Source: Selaginella moellendorffii
Taxonomy: Eukaryota > Streptophyta > Lycopodiopsida > Selaginellales > Selaginellaceae
DNA length: 64,000 bases
Assembly (NCBI RefSeq): GCF_000143415.4
Contig: NW_003314330.1
Location: forward strand, 124,001 to 188,000
Direction: 5' to 3'
Under the pieces are notes generated by a model that searched no databases, was not told the DNA's origin, and saw nothing but the letters and a program-made list of their open reading frames with translations. Position numbers and translations under genes: made by a program. This document shows positions 37,076 through 47,440 of this stretch, one piece after another (positions within the stretch are counted from its first letter, which is position 1; each line of letters begins with the position of its first letter).

Positions 37076-37559
37076 CATTTAGCTTCTGCTGGGTTATGTC
37101 GCTCCTTGTTTTGCGTCCGACTTAGGTTTAAGCCCAAGCTCCACACTGCTGTAGTCGGTGAGGTACCCTCTTCTTCGCATTAGGCCATCGGTATGCCAAA
37201 ATTATGCTAGATATTTTTTAACACTATTTTGTGTGCAGGGGAGCTGGTGTTTGTGAGATTGTACTAGACCCTTGTTTCGTAGTGCAACAGGCTTAGAGTT
37301 TAGCTCTAAATTCAAGTGCGCTACACTAATAATTGCCATTTTGGCATTTATATTTCAATATTGCCTTGCGAACAACCTTTTTTATTTTATGAGGACAAAT
37401 TTTAATGATTATTTACTACTAATGGTGCTTTCGATCTTTATTCTATACTTTTCTATACTTACCATGATTCTTGTATTCTAGGCAGATATATAAAACATTA
37501 GTGTGTAATTGAGAAACTATTATATTGTTTGTTATGTGTGTAGCTGTGTTTAGTGCCAA

Positions 37560-37846
37560 GTTTATAATACTCCCTTTTGTATTGCAAAAGGACAATTGGA
37601 GTCAATAGCAATTTCCTATCTATTTGAATTAGTGACATTTGATCTCATAAGGCCTTTTCCATGCTTAATTGTTGGTAATGAGTATATCATTTTTTCTTCT
37701 GACTATTTAACTCACTTAATGGAAATCAATGTTGTTGCTAGTGCATCTATGACTACTATTAGATACTTCTTCCTTAATCGAGTGGTGTTCCAACATTTCT
37801 ATTTGAAACAAATTCTCTCAAATAATGGTCCTAAATTTATGCTCAA
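37560..37846 (+). mobile_element. Gypsy integrase fragment, left half, split by the DNA transposon
   Basis: Aligns with the integrase of the first element (29177-29430): GGAGTCAATAGCAATTTCC, the ATACTTC(C/T)TCCT(C/T)AATCGAGT block and AATAATGGTCCTA(A/C)ATTTAT are shared. The match breaks off at 37846 and resumes at 49643 with AAGGCATTTTACATTTTAAT, which corresponds to GAGGCATTTCATGTTTTGAT in the intact relative. The 11.8 kb between is therefore an insertion. Confidence 0.8.
37843..37846. repeat. Target site duplication, left copy (TCAA)
   Basis: TCAA directly precedes the left terminal repeat and recurs at 49643-49646 just outside the right one. Removing the transposon plus one copy gives a sequence of the same length as the uninterrupted relative at 29410-29432. 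A 2-bp duplication (CA) with a one-base-longer terminal repeat fits the data equally well. Confidence 0.65.
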
Positions 37847-37870
37847 AAGCTCTATTTCGTTAAAGTGGGA
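37847..37870 (+). repeat. Left terminal inverted repeat
   Basis: Twenty-four bases beginning AAGCTCTATTTCGT and ending GTGGGA, identical to the inverse complement of 49619-49642. A further A upstream also matches if the target duplication is only 2 bp. Confidence 0.9.
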
Positions 37871-38506
37871 TTTATTCAGTAAAATGGGACTAGGTACAAA
37901 TTTTCAAGTATTTGAAAATGACGTGAAATTATATGTTTTTTGTCCAGGGGCTAGACATATCTGGGGCATGGTGACTAGCGCGGTGACTTTGTGTCCAGAC
38001 TGAGTCCATCTGGTTGTATAATAAATCTCATTGTCAAGGTGAACAAGCTGAATCTGAAGCTAAAGAAGAGCGATGGCATGCGCGCACACACTATTTGTTT
38101 GTTCATTGAGCGTGTGGTGAACTTTCCAAGATGAACGTCATTTTTATTAGCCAGACATATAACTTAATGGTGAGAACATTTAAATATTATTCAATGTTAT
38201 TTTTTTCTAACGAATCTAATTGTGAAGGTGTAGCAAGAGGCATTGCTAGTCTGGAGAAGTCATTTAACTCATTTGACCCTTAGTGTATTTTCATGAAACT
38301 AAATAACATTCATATTATTAAGGAATTTCTCTAGTACCTTTTTTTTACGACATAGAGGCTTGCATTTCTTTCAAAGGTGATTTAGTAAAAGGCCTGAGGG
38401 CACATGCCATTCTATTTCTCAGACCGGTATTAAGATATACTAGTGCAAAGGGAAAAAGGTATTTGGTGATCAAGTAAATGGCATGAGGGCACACGCCATT
38501 ATAAGC

Positions 38507-38764
38507 CTAAGCGCTAGTGGACACCTCCTTTTTGGTACTCTCAGCGGTACTATCATCCTTCTCCGGGTCAATTGTTTTGCTTTGGATTGTTGTCTTTGAC
38601 GTTACTGGGGCGTTCTCGATAGTTGTTAATGTTGCCGTTTGTTCAGAAAAATGATCACCTAGAGTATAGTACGGGGAGTTTGGAAGACTTATATATTCTA
38701 CATCTTCACCTATCTCCTTCTTCGTCTCCTTTTCTGCCTCACTTACAGATTTTGTGCTTGCCAT
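38507..38764 (-). CDS. Small acidic Ser/Thr-rich protein or last exon of the transposase gene
   Basis: A frame of 85 residues from ATG 38764 (MASTKSVSEAEKETKKEIGE) to the stop at 38507. It is acidic and rich in Ser, Thr and Lys with no recognised domain. It lies inside the DNA transposon downstream of the transposase on the same strand and between palindrome copies. It could be a separate small gene or a terminal exon. I have no family match. Confidence 0.35.
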   Translation of the reverse strand: MASTKSVSEAEKETKKEIGEDVEYISLPNSPYYTLGDHFSEQTATLTTIENAPVTSKTTIQSKTIDPEKDDSTAESTKKEVSTSA

Positions 38765-39477
38765 GAGAACGCTCTTCAGCCTAAAATATGGAGTTCGTTG
38801 TGTTATAAAAGGAAACCAACACACACGCTGCAAGGGAATGATGGTACATAAAGCACGTAAGCCCACAATATGGGTTTATGTGCCATTAATATGGGCCACA
38901 CGCCATATTATTAGATTTATGCACGTGTGATTGGTAAATGCATATATCACATCATCTTTGTTTTACCTCACACACTATATCAGGCCTAATGAACCATATC
39001 ACATGTGCACACATGCTATATATATGGAGAAGTATTATGCAAGGATAGAAAAATTCAATGCATGATTGTGGAGAGCAATGGCATGAAGCCACATGCTAAA
39101 TAACATTTTAGAGAAAGAATTAAAATAGAAACATGCAAACAGTACTGAGTGGACCAAGACTTAGAAGTGCACAATTGAATGAGGTATTTCTAATAAATAT
39201 TTCACTCACCTCATATACGAATGGCTACCACTCTCAAATGGCGTATCGCCTCATGCCATCACCTCGCAATTTGTTATAACAATCCGATGAATTCATATTC
39301 GGCTTGTTCACCTTGAACTTTAAGTAAGATTTGCTAGAACAACTAAGAATTTATACTTGTTATTTGTATCATCTCACCTAGGAATGGCATAAGGCCACAT
39401 GCCATCACGCCTCCTCTGATTCAGATTCGGATTGTTCACCTTGAAATAAAATACATTAGAAACTTAGTAAAGGAATA

Positions 39478-41833
39478 TTAATGAATCTCACCTTGAACCC
39501 GGGTTATGAATGCTCTTGCTGCATCTCTTGCATGGTCTGGCAAGGTGATGGTGGCACTTTGCTTCCGCATCCAACCATGCACAACATTATCCACCGATAT
39601 GCTCATGCTGGGATCCCTTGGATTCAGCACCCATCTCTTTTCTAGGCAATCCTTCGTATATCCAGAACTTGGCTTGAACCACTCCACAGTTACATTGAAG
39701 GAGTTAGTTTCCGCGTCCTCCTCTGCATTAGTGATGCAGCGCCCCACCCATATCATTTGTTTTTTAAAGCATGACCATTCCTTTGCAGACCTGTACTGGA
39801 TTGAATGTTGAATCCGGCTTCTTGTTCCTCGGCCCACAATAGTGATCCTCAACATCGTTATCTGTCATTGCATTTCCAGAGGACATTGTTCCGCTACTAT
39901 CTGGTGCTCTAGGTTTTGGCTAAAAGGACTCTTCCAATTCTTCATATACAACCGGCCCATTTTGGATAGCAGATATAATCTTCTCCCAGTATTCGAGCAA
40001 AGGCTTGCACCTCTGAAAATAGGATTCTCCACCAAACACCAACCCCCTCTTCCAGAAGGCAATATGCTGTCTAATCCCGGCCACTATACTTTCCTGGTCT
40101 TTGAGTCCATCCGGGTGCATCGGCCGTGGGGAACCCTGAGGAATCATAGGTTCCCCAGTTATGGGATCTCTCTTGAAGAGTTCAATGCCGTCCACTGGCA
40201 GCCACACTGTGTCCCATTCTCTCATCTTGTACCTCATCACTGGAGCACCGTCACGCATGCTGAAATGAAACTAAAGAGGCTTGGAGTGGCCAATCAGCGT
40301 TTCGGATCTGTCCCTAATGTAACCTCTTACAAACCCCTTAAAGTCTGGAACCTCTGTCACAAGTGCAGCTTCAACAGTGCCTTTGATGCAATTTTGGAAT
40401 TCATCGTAGAGTTGTGGGAGGGTGTCTCATGGTTGGGCACACTCATGAAGACGTCGATGCCATGTTCAGTCACCTGGCAGAGTCCCTCCGGCGATCCAAT
40501 GTAAGCCAAGTGTAACCGTTTCAAATATGCCTTTGGCAACAAGCATCGCCAAGTACGCGAAGACGTACATGTTTTTGTTCTCACTGCCAGCATTGTCTGT
40601 TTGGAGCAGAAGATGGGGTGGAAGGCCACATCGGCTGCAAGAACTTCCTTGAGATTCTGCTTCGTTTGGATGAGGCTGTGCATTCACCGGGCGACCAGCC
40701 TCGTCGGAATGGCATGAGGCCTCACGTGATAACCCTACAATCTGACGGCCAACATATTCACTAGGATGGCATGGGGCCCCACGCGATACTGCAAGCCTTT
40801 GCTCCTCCTCCAGCTGAACCCTGTATGGGGTTCAATCGACAAGGGCCTTATGCAAGGGTTGGCCATTCAGCTCAGTCTGCGCACTTTGCAGAGACTTTAA
40901 GTGTTTTGTTAGGGACGCAATCATCATGTTTGCACCCCCGCCACCCCATAGAGGTACAAAGAAGTTCCCATAGTTCTGGACACCATGCCCATGAGCGATT
41001 ATGCCAAACAGAGACACAGGCAGCTGCATGGATGAAGAGATTGCCTTGGGGGCAGGATTGAGTCGAGGTAAGCACGTCTTTTTCTGGTCCATTTTGTCGT
41101 GGATGATGCAGAGGTAAGAGTCAGGTCTCTCCATGGAGAGAATCTTGTTATGATAATATGTAGTCCTGCAGCTTCTCTGCTCGATGTTGTGGTCGAGCCG
41201 CCTTCTAACCAACGTCTCTCGCTCTTGAGCGCTGCAAGAATTCTTCGACAAAGCCATTTTGATAGCAGTGCACTCGTCACACTTTGAAAAGCTAGAGTAC
41301 TTTCCTATACTCACATCCCTGAACCTGTTGCTCCACAATCTACTAAATCTAGATTGGCTCAGCGTCCTGTAGCCATTACTCTGGAGTTCCCGATTCACAT
41401 CTTCCAATATGGCCCCCTTGGTATACATGGAAGGGAGAACTCGTTGGGTGTCTCGTGTTCCATCTTCCAAGAGGCGGGTTTTATGTGGTTGCTGCTCGCT
41501 ACATGTCTCGACAAACCTCTTGAAGATTGCCTCTCCATATACAACATGACCCCTGGTTTTGTGCGTACCGTCGTTCCCATGGACTGCCTGTTGAACCGGT
41601 AGCCACACCAAAGACAGTGCCGCTCGCAACACCGCAACTACTCGTAGCGCCGCTCGCAACACCGCAACTGCTCGTAGCGCCGCTCGCACAAACTGCCACT
41701 CGCATAAACTGCCGCTCGCAATGGCGCTCGCACGCAATGCCACAACCGCTCGTAGATGCATAAACCACAGCTCACAACGCCGCTTACACAAGCAGCGCTC
41801 ACTGCGCTCAGCGGAACCAAGAACACGGCGCAC
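39478..41833 (-). pseudogene. Decayed DDE-type transposase of the 11.8-kb transposon
   Basis: Order on the minus strand: a Cys-pair region (SSFSKCDECTAIKMAL), the first acidic motif (YLCIIHDKMDQKKTCLPRL, 41070-41130), SLFGIIAHGHG, the second (LLLQTDNAGSENKNMYVFAY, near 40600), then, out of frame, TEHGIDVFMS (near 40460), which resembles the GHTHEDID-type motif of DUF7869-like proteins, and LPQLYDEFQNC, MRYKMREWDTVWLPVDGIEL, KRGLVFGGESYFQRC. A last part (39478-39780, VEWFKPSSGYTKDCLEKRWV) can be joined by a GT-AG intron. Breaks: TGA at 40832-40834, TAG at 39920-39922 and at least two frameshifts near 40410-40490. The first 70 or so residues of the upstream frame come from tandem repeats and are probably not protein. 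Two palindromes (40709, 40766) lie in frame in the middle. Confidence 0.75.
41619..41790. repeat. GC-rich short tandem repeat
   Basis: A unit of about 29 bp (CGCCGCTCGCAACACCGCAA plus CTGCTCGTAG) repeats two to three times, then decays into shorter CGCTCGCA words. It sits at the 5' end of the transposase gene. A similar CTCGC-rich run lies at 43240-43400, on the other side of the divergent centre. Confidence 0.7.
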
Positions 41834-43600
41834 AAAAATGATAGACCTAGGAATGAGTTCGAGAATTCAAAAATAACACACGCTTGAATGTCACATCAAA
41901 TCCTCTAACAAACTAGATCTTATGATTCCTCTGACAAATTTCAAACTAAGTAGCTTCTAGACTTTGCTGTCGGAGGTTGAACTTTGTCACATCATGTCCT
42001 TGCCTCGATCTAGCTATGCCATGTCAGTGATTCGAACTTTGCCATGCCATGTCAGCGATCCGCGCCAAGATTATTCGCCGTGTAAAGGAATAATTATGCT
42101 GTGTGTGTACGTCCATTTATGGCAATATAAGGCCACACGCCATTCAAAGAATAATGCTAGTTGAGCATTTTTTGGTGCATTTTTGGGTTCAAAATTGCAT
42201 GAGCCCACACGCTATAAAGTTTACCTGTACTAAAAATAGAAACAGCTTTATTTACTTGGGAATTTAAGTGGTTGAGGCATTTTTAAACTTACAAACACAT
42301 GCCCTACTTACATTCCTTTGGTTGCTTAAAATTCAAAAATATTATAAACCTTTCTTTTTGCATTTTCAATGTTTTCAATTATGGTTTTTGATTTTCGCAG
42401 GACCAGCCTAGTAATCTATTTGCATCCCATCATGTTTATAGCTAGCTTTCGTTTGTCCCCTTTGCTAGCCTGAGATACATCTGCTTCGCATCTGCCTCTT
42501 ACAGCATTTGCCCAGAAAGGGCATCTTTCTTCACGCAGCATTTGCCACATGTTTAGGGTTTAGGGTTTAGGGTTTAGCAATTCAGTAGCTTGATAAACAT
42601 GCAAATACAGAACTTGATGCAAAATCCTTTGATATGTCACAATGCCCCTAGGACCATAAACACATTTCAATAGAGAGGGTCCTTTCATTTCATAATTCGT
42701 TACGTAGATCTTGGTGAAACCAGAGTTAGTGAAGTTGGTTTCTTGTGATCCCGCATCTGATTGTGATGTCCATTTGCAGTGTCGATGGAAAGGTCAATGC
42801 ACACCAAACTTTAGAATCTTGGAGCAAAATAACGGTCGAATCTATGGCAAATGCCCCTGAAACATTGTAAGGCTCGTGTGGTCTCATGTGGTGTCCGATC
42901 GAGATGCTTCTTTGCAAGGTCATCAAGAAGGACATTGTATACCTCTTTATTTAGCTAAACATTTGGCATTTTTGGAAATACAAGATGCTTTGGAATATCC
43001 AATTATGCATGGTATAAATATAGCGAGGGTATTAAATGATATCCCAATCATGATCTTTCTTTTGGATTTCGCGTGCATGCAGTCCGAGGAATGATGACGT
43101 TGCGGATTTCTTTTGGATTTCACGTGCATGCATGCATGCGGCGATCCAGAAATTAATGGTGGCGCCCAAGTCCGAGGAATGATGACGTTGCGGGATTACC
43201 AACCGTCGTGACATTTCGCGCGTGTGAGGTTAGGTTTTGCATCGTACTCGCGCTCGCATCGCGCTCCCACTCGCAATCACGCTCACATTCGCGCTCATCT
43301 ACCTTCTCTACAGGTTTCTCGTGTGCATCGACGTCCACTCGCGCTTGCATCACACTCGCGCTCGCATCGCACTCGTGTGCATCAGCGTCCACTTCAAGAC
43401 ACACCCAGTTTGTAACTTCGCCGCCAACTCCGCCGCCCACTCCGCCACCCACACGCAGCCCACTTGGCGTCCCAGGAGATTTCAGCGCCACTCTCCAACT
43501 GTAAGTGGCAAAGTAGCCTTGCTGCTACGATCCGCTGCACACACAGTGCACATTCGCCAGTGAGTCCGGCCTCGATTGTCACGCCTGCATTCGGCTTCAA
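41834..43600. promoter_or_regulatory. Divergent central spacer of the transposon
   Basis: No convincing coding region lies between the transposase 5' end and the rightward gene. It holds two palindrome copies (42119, 42195), a telomere-like repeat (42554-42579), imperfect duplicates around 43090-43200 (TTTTGGATTTC(A/G)CGTGCATGCA and AGTCCGAGGAATGATGACGT each occur twice) and a CTCGC-rich run (43240-43400). Both promoters are probably here, as an inference from the divergent layout. Confidence 0.45.
42554..42579 (+). repeat. Interstitial telomere-type repeat (TTTAGGG)
   Basis: Three complete TTTAGGG units and a partial fourth (TTTAG) in tandem, the plant telomere repeat. It is inside the DNA transposon. 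It could come from double-strand-break repair or act as a telo-box cluster in the divergent promoter. Confidence 0.85.
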
Positions 43601-43842
43601 ATGGTAAGTCTTTTAGGCCAAGTAGAAAATGGCATGAGGCCACATGCCATTCAGTAGCAACATTGGCATGCACCGATTGGGCTCTCGAGTGCAATCCGGT
43701 TACAGATAGCGTGTAGCCTCACGCCATCTTAGGATGCAACCTCAAGACATCTGATGCAGTGGTGAATGGCGTGTGGCCTCACGTTATTTCCAGCTGCTAG
43801 CTTTTCATCTGTCAGCTCTAATTGTTGTGCATTTCTGAACAG

Positions 43843-46800
43843 GCGAGGAATTGCGTTCTTCTTCCAGCCACTGTCAATGTGGATGCAGAGAAGGGGGAGG
43901 AGCTCACCAGTTGGACTTTCGGGATGGAAGGCGAGGATCTGAGGCTGTACAACACAGATGGTGGGAGAAAAGAATGCATGGGGATCCTCATCCAAGTGAC
44001 AGACACTCCATGCAGTTCCATGCAAGAATATAGACTGGCACTTGTGGTAGAGACAGCGTCCGCCTTCAAGATCCACCTTGCACATCCTAGCGGCTTCCCG
44101 GAGGGGGGCAGCGGCTATGAGGAATTCCTAGAGGGAGCTGGGGAGAGGTTGTCCAGGAGGCCCACAATTTCAAAGACGTTGCGGGTCTATGAAGATCACA
44201 TGGAATCCACGGACCTCACCTACAGCGATGTTCAAAAACTATATTCCAACATTGAGCCATTGAGAGTGCCTCCAGTTCGCAAAGCGAAGGGGAAGGGGGT
44301 CAATCTGGAAACTACCCCGAAGCAGAAAAGGGTGGTCAAGCTCAAGCCGACGTCCGACTCTCCTGCTCCAAAAAAGAAGCTACTCGGTGATGCCATTGCC
44401 TCGGGTTCGAACACTACACCCACCAAAAAGAAGAGCCGCAAAGAGCAGAAAGAGCAAGAAAAGGCAGCAAAAATCGTCGCAGATAATAGTACTTGTTACT
44501 ATTCCAACAAAGTATATACAATCGACGTGAGCCGTATCGACATCCAAAGCAAATACAACCATAGGCTAGTATCTGATGAGTGGGTGGAGAAACTGAAGTA
44601 GAAGATGCTGGCAAGTCCAGTAACACTCGACATTGCAGACGTGATCCCCTACTACCGAACAATGAGGGCGAGACGAGGTTTCCAAACTTGATCAATAGGA
44701 AGGTGTTGGACGATCAGAACATCCGGTTCTATGCCGTCTCCGGGCAGCATTCTAGCTTGGCGATGCAAGAGATAGTTGTGGATATTATGGTGGGCGAGGA
44801 GGTGAAAAAAGTCTTCAAAACAAGAGTTGTCCGCCTGATAAAAGGCAACTCGACCCTCCGATCTATCATATACATCTCCCACGCGCAGAATGTCAAGCAA
44901 GAAATGTGCTACAAATCGGGTCTGCATGAGACATTGGCACGAACACGGAAGCTCTGGGTTCAACTGAAGAAGCCACAAAAACCAGGACAAGGACGTGCAC
45001 TAGCAACTAGCGCCTGGCAGGTAAGCCTCGTTGCATGTGGCATAGCATGTGGCCTCACGCCATTTCCATTGCAGGAATTCTTGAGTCTTCTCTCGAAAAC
45101 ACTGGGGGTCAATGACACACTCAGCATCCATAACATTCTACTCGCGACAAAAGTTGTTTTTGACAAATGGGTAGATGTGCTGAGGAGGTACCATGACGGG
45201 GAGTTGCTAAACTCAATGGGTGTGGAGGACGGGCGGAAGCCCAATGATTTGAAGCTCAACGCCTTGCGTTTCTCGCGGTCTCTAGACGACGACGACCTTC
45301 TGACAGTGGCTAATGCTCTTCTACGTGGTGAGGTAGTCTTCAACAAGACCAAAATGACTCCCGGCCATATTATGACATACGAGGACTTGTGCACGACTCT
45401 GAGAGCTCGTGCGCTATTGAAGGATTGGATCTTCGAGCAAGTGGCCGTGGAGAGGGTGAGCATCGACACCACGCAAGAGATGATGGAAGAGCTGGAGTTG
45501 TCAAATGAAGACATCGACGAGTACGTGAAGGGGGCCCCCAAGTTCATCGATCTGCTGCGGGATGCCACGAAAAGTAAAGCTGAGAAGTTGGATCAGTATC
45601 CAAATTTCATTAAGAGGGATGTCGACCGCCGGCTTCAGAAACAGCTCGACCCCGCAGCAGAGGCCTATCGAGAACCTTACCGGGTATACGTGAATTCGGA
45701 TGAGGATCAAAGGTGGAGGAGCATCGTTTCCTGCGGAGATGAGCAGGTCAAGAACATCTTTTGTGTGATGGACTTCACAAACGAGGAGATCACTCATGCA
45801 GACGAAGTCAGCTCCATCATTGACTTAATGGTGGGACTTGCGGAGGTGGAATCTTCAGTCCACTATATGATCTACGACTCCGAATCCTATCACAAGTTCT
45901 GGAAGGCCTTGAACGAGGTGAAGGCTCGGTTGAAAGGCAAGGAGATGCGGGAGATCCATGGGATAATGGCTAAGAAGAAGATACCGACAAATGTCCGCAT
46001 CTTCACAGTCGCCCTTGTTATTGGTCCTGCAGCAGAGTGGGACTGGAGTGACTTCCCAGCTTCGTTCGACAAGGCCGATTGAATTGATCTGAGGGAGGTC
46101 AATTTACCCGTGCCTGAGGAACTGAAGACGGCTATGGAGCTTTCAAATCCAGAGAAAGCTCCAGGTGCAGCATGGGAAATGCTCAACTGGGTCTTCAACG
46201 CAATAGCGGGTGGGTCACCTGCTTCCGACTCCAAGGGCAAATGCGTAGTTGTTGAGTACAACTGCGGCGGACTATTCTTTCGAGCCGCACTACTCAAGGG
46301 TGTCCCGTGTGTTGCGGTGACAAACTCCATTGAAGAGGTGACTTCAATGGAGCATATAATTACAGTTGCCAAAGAAAAACAGTATCTTCTCTGCGAACCT
46401 GGTGAGTACGCACTTTAAGTTTAAATGTTATCTCACAAGCTCTGTATGCAGGAACGTGGCCACCCCCAGATGCTGAAACGGCGTTAACAGCTACTGTTGA
46501 AGATACCCATGTTGGGCCGAGCTCACAACCTGCACAAGGTAAGGTCACGTGAGGCCTCACGCCATTTTGATTATAGATCATTGTGAATATTCAGACACGA
46601 GGACTAAAAAGCGCACTGGTGGCGCGTCGAAGGACAAACAGACAAGCAATAGGAAAAAATGAGGTACAAATTATATTTGCAATGGCGTGTGGTCTCATGC
46701 CATTCCTTGCAGGAGACACTTCTTCAAAGGCAAAACAGGCAAGCACCAGCCAAGCTCAAACTGACAGTGGTCATAAAAAGCGAAAGCACGTTGGACAGTC

Positions 46801-47440
46801 GTCGGGATCAGAGGCGTTTGATTCGAAAAGGAAGAAGGGCAACGAAAAGATGATAGGTAATGCCTCGCGGTTATGGCGTGTGTGCTCATGCCATTCATTG
46901 CAGATCAAGGGCTGAGTGAAAGCAGCCAGTCACCACCTCCTGACTCAGATTCCTATGGTGGACTCCCCTTCCCCAATCTCAATGGAGAGGTACAATGGAT
47001 GAGGGATGCTTTTCAAGTCAGGGCCACGTTTTTCTCATCTCGTCGTCTTCGAAGGGTGCAAGAATGTGCAGAAACCATGTTAAGACAGTCGGGTGAGGAT
47101 ACGGTCCTAGGTCACGCACTAAAACAGGCTATGGATGTCTTGTATTTTGAGATGGAGACTTGGCCAGATGATTTTCCCAAGATGGTCCTGGAAGAACAAG
47201 CCATCCAGCCTGAGCAGCCTATGGAAGAAATGCAAGAGGGGGATGAGGAGCCAGAGAAAGATAATGAGCAGGAAGAGCAGAAGGACGAAGAGGAGGACGA
47301 AGAAGAGGAGGATGAAGAGGACTTGGATGGTCCTCACAATGGTGACAATCACAATAACGACGACGACGATGATGACGACGATGGCCAACCTGAGGTGGCC
47401 AAAGAGCAGCGGAGGAAGGTCATACAAGACAAACCATCAG
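43843..47440 (+). CDS. ParB-like / possible degenerate methyltransferase protein of the transposon, N-terminal part
   Basis: Exons that join in frame: 43843-44597, 44639-45020, 45075-46401, 46452-46538, 46577-46663, 46713-46856, 46904-47440; earlier exons are unclear. A Lys-rich linker (44290-44470) precedes a ParB-like segment: IDVSRIDIQSKYNHR, VSDEWVEKLK and, across the 41-nt intron, IRFYAVSGQHSSLAM, resembling the G(E/Q)(R/H)R..A core. A helical region and a possible methyltransferase-like fold follow (FCVMDFTNEE where DPPY would sit; VVVEYNCGGLFFRAALLKGV for motif I); key residues are not conserved, so activity is doubtful. The end is a Glu/Asp-rich stretch (47230-47400). TGA codons interrupt at 46080-46082 and 46660-46662. 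Four introns hold a palindrome 9-11 nt before their end. Domain calls are inference. Confidence 0.5.

Noticed and set aside
41760-41833. N-terminal Ala/Arg-rich part of the transposase frame as protein
   Set aside because: It is coded by the short tandem repeat and resembles no transposase N-terminus.
43208-43563. Ser/His/Arg-rich open frames on the plus strand
   Set aside because: They arise from the CTCGC-rich short repeats, which are open in several frames at once.
46080-46082. In-frame TGA as selenocysteine or programmed readthrough
   Set aside because: The same gene and the opposite-strand transposase contain other stops, and all fit simple C-to-T decay; no structure supporting recoding was seen.
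47119-47427. Minus-strand frame of 102 residues rich in Val/Ile/Leu
   Set aside because: It is the antisense of the Glu/Asp-rich coding stretch of the plus-strand gene.
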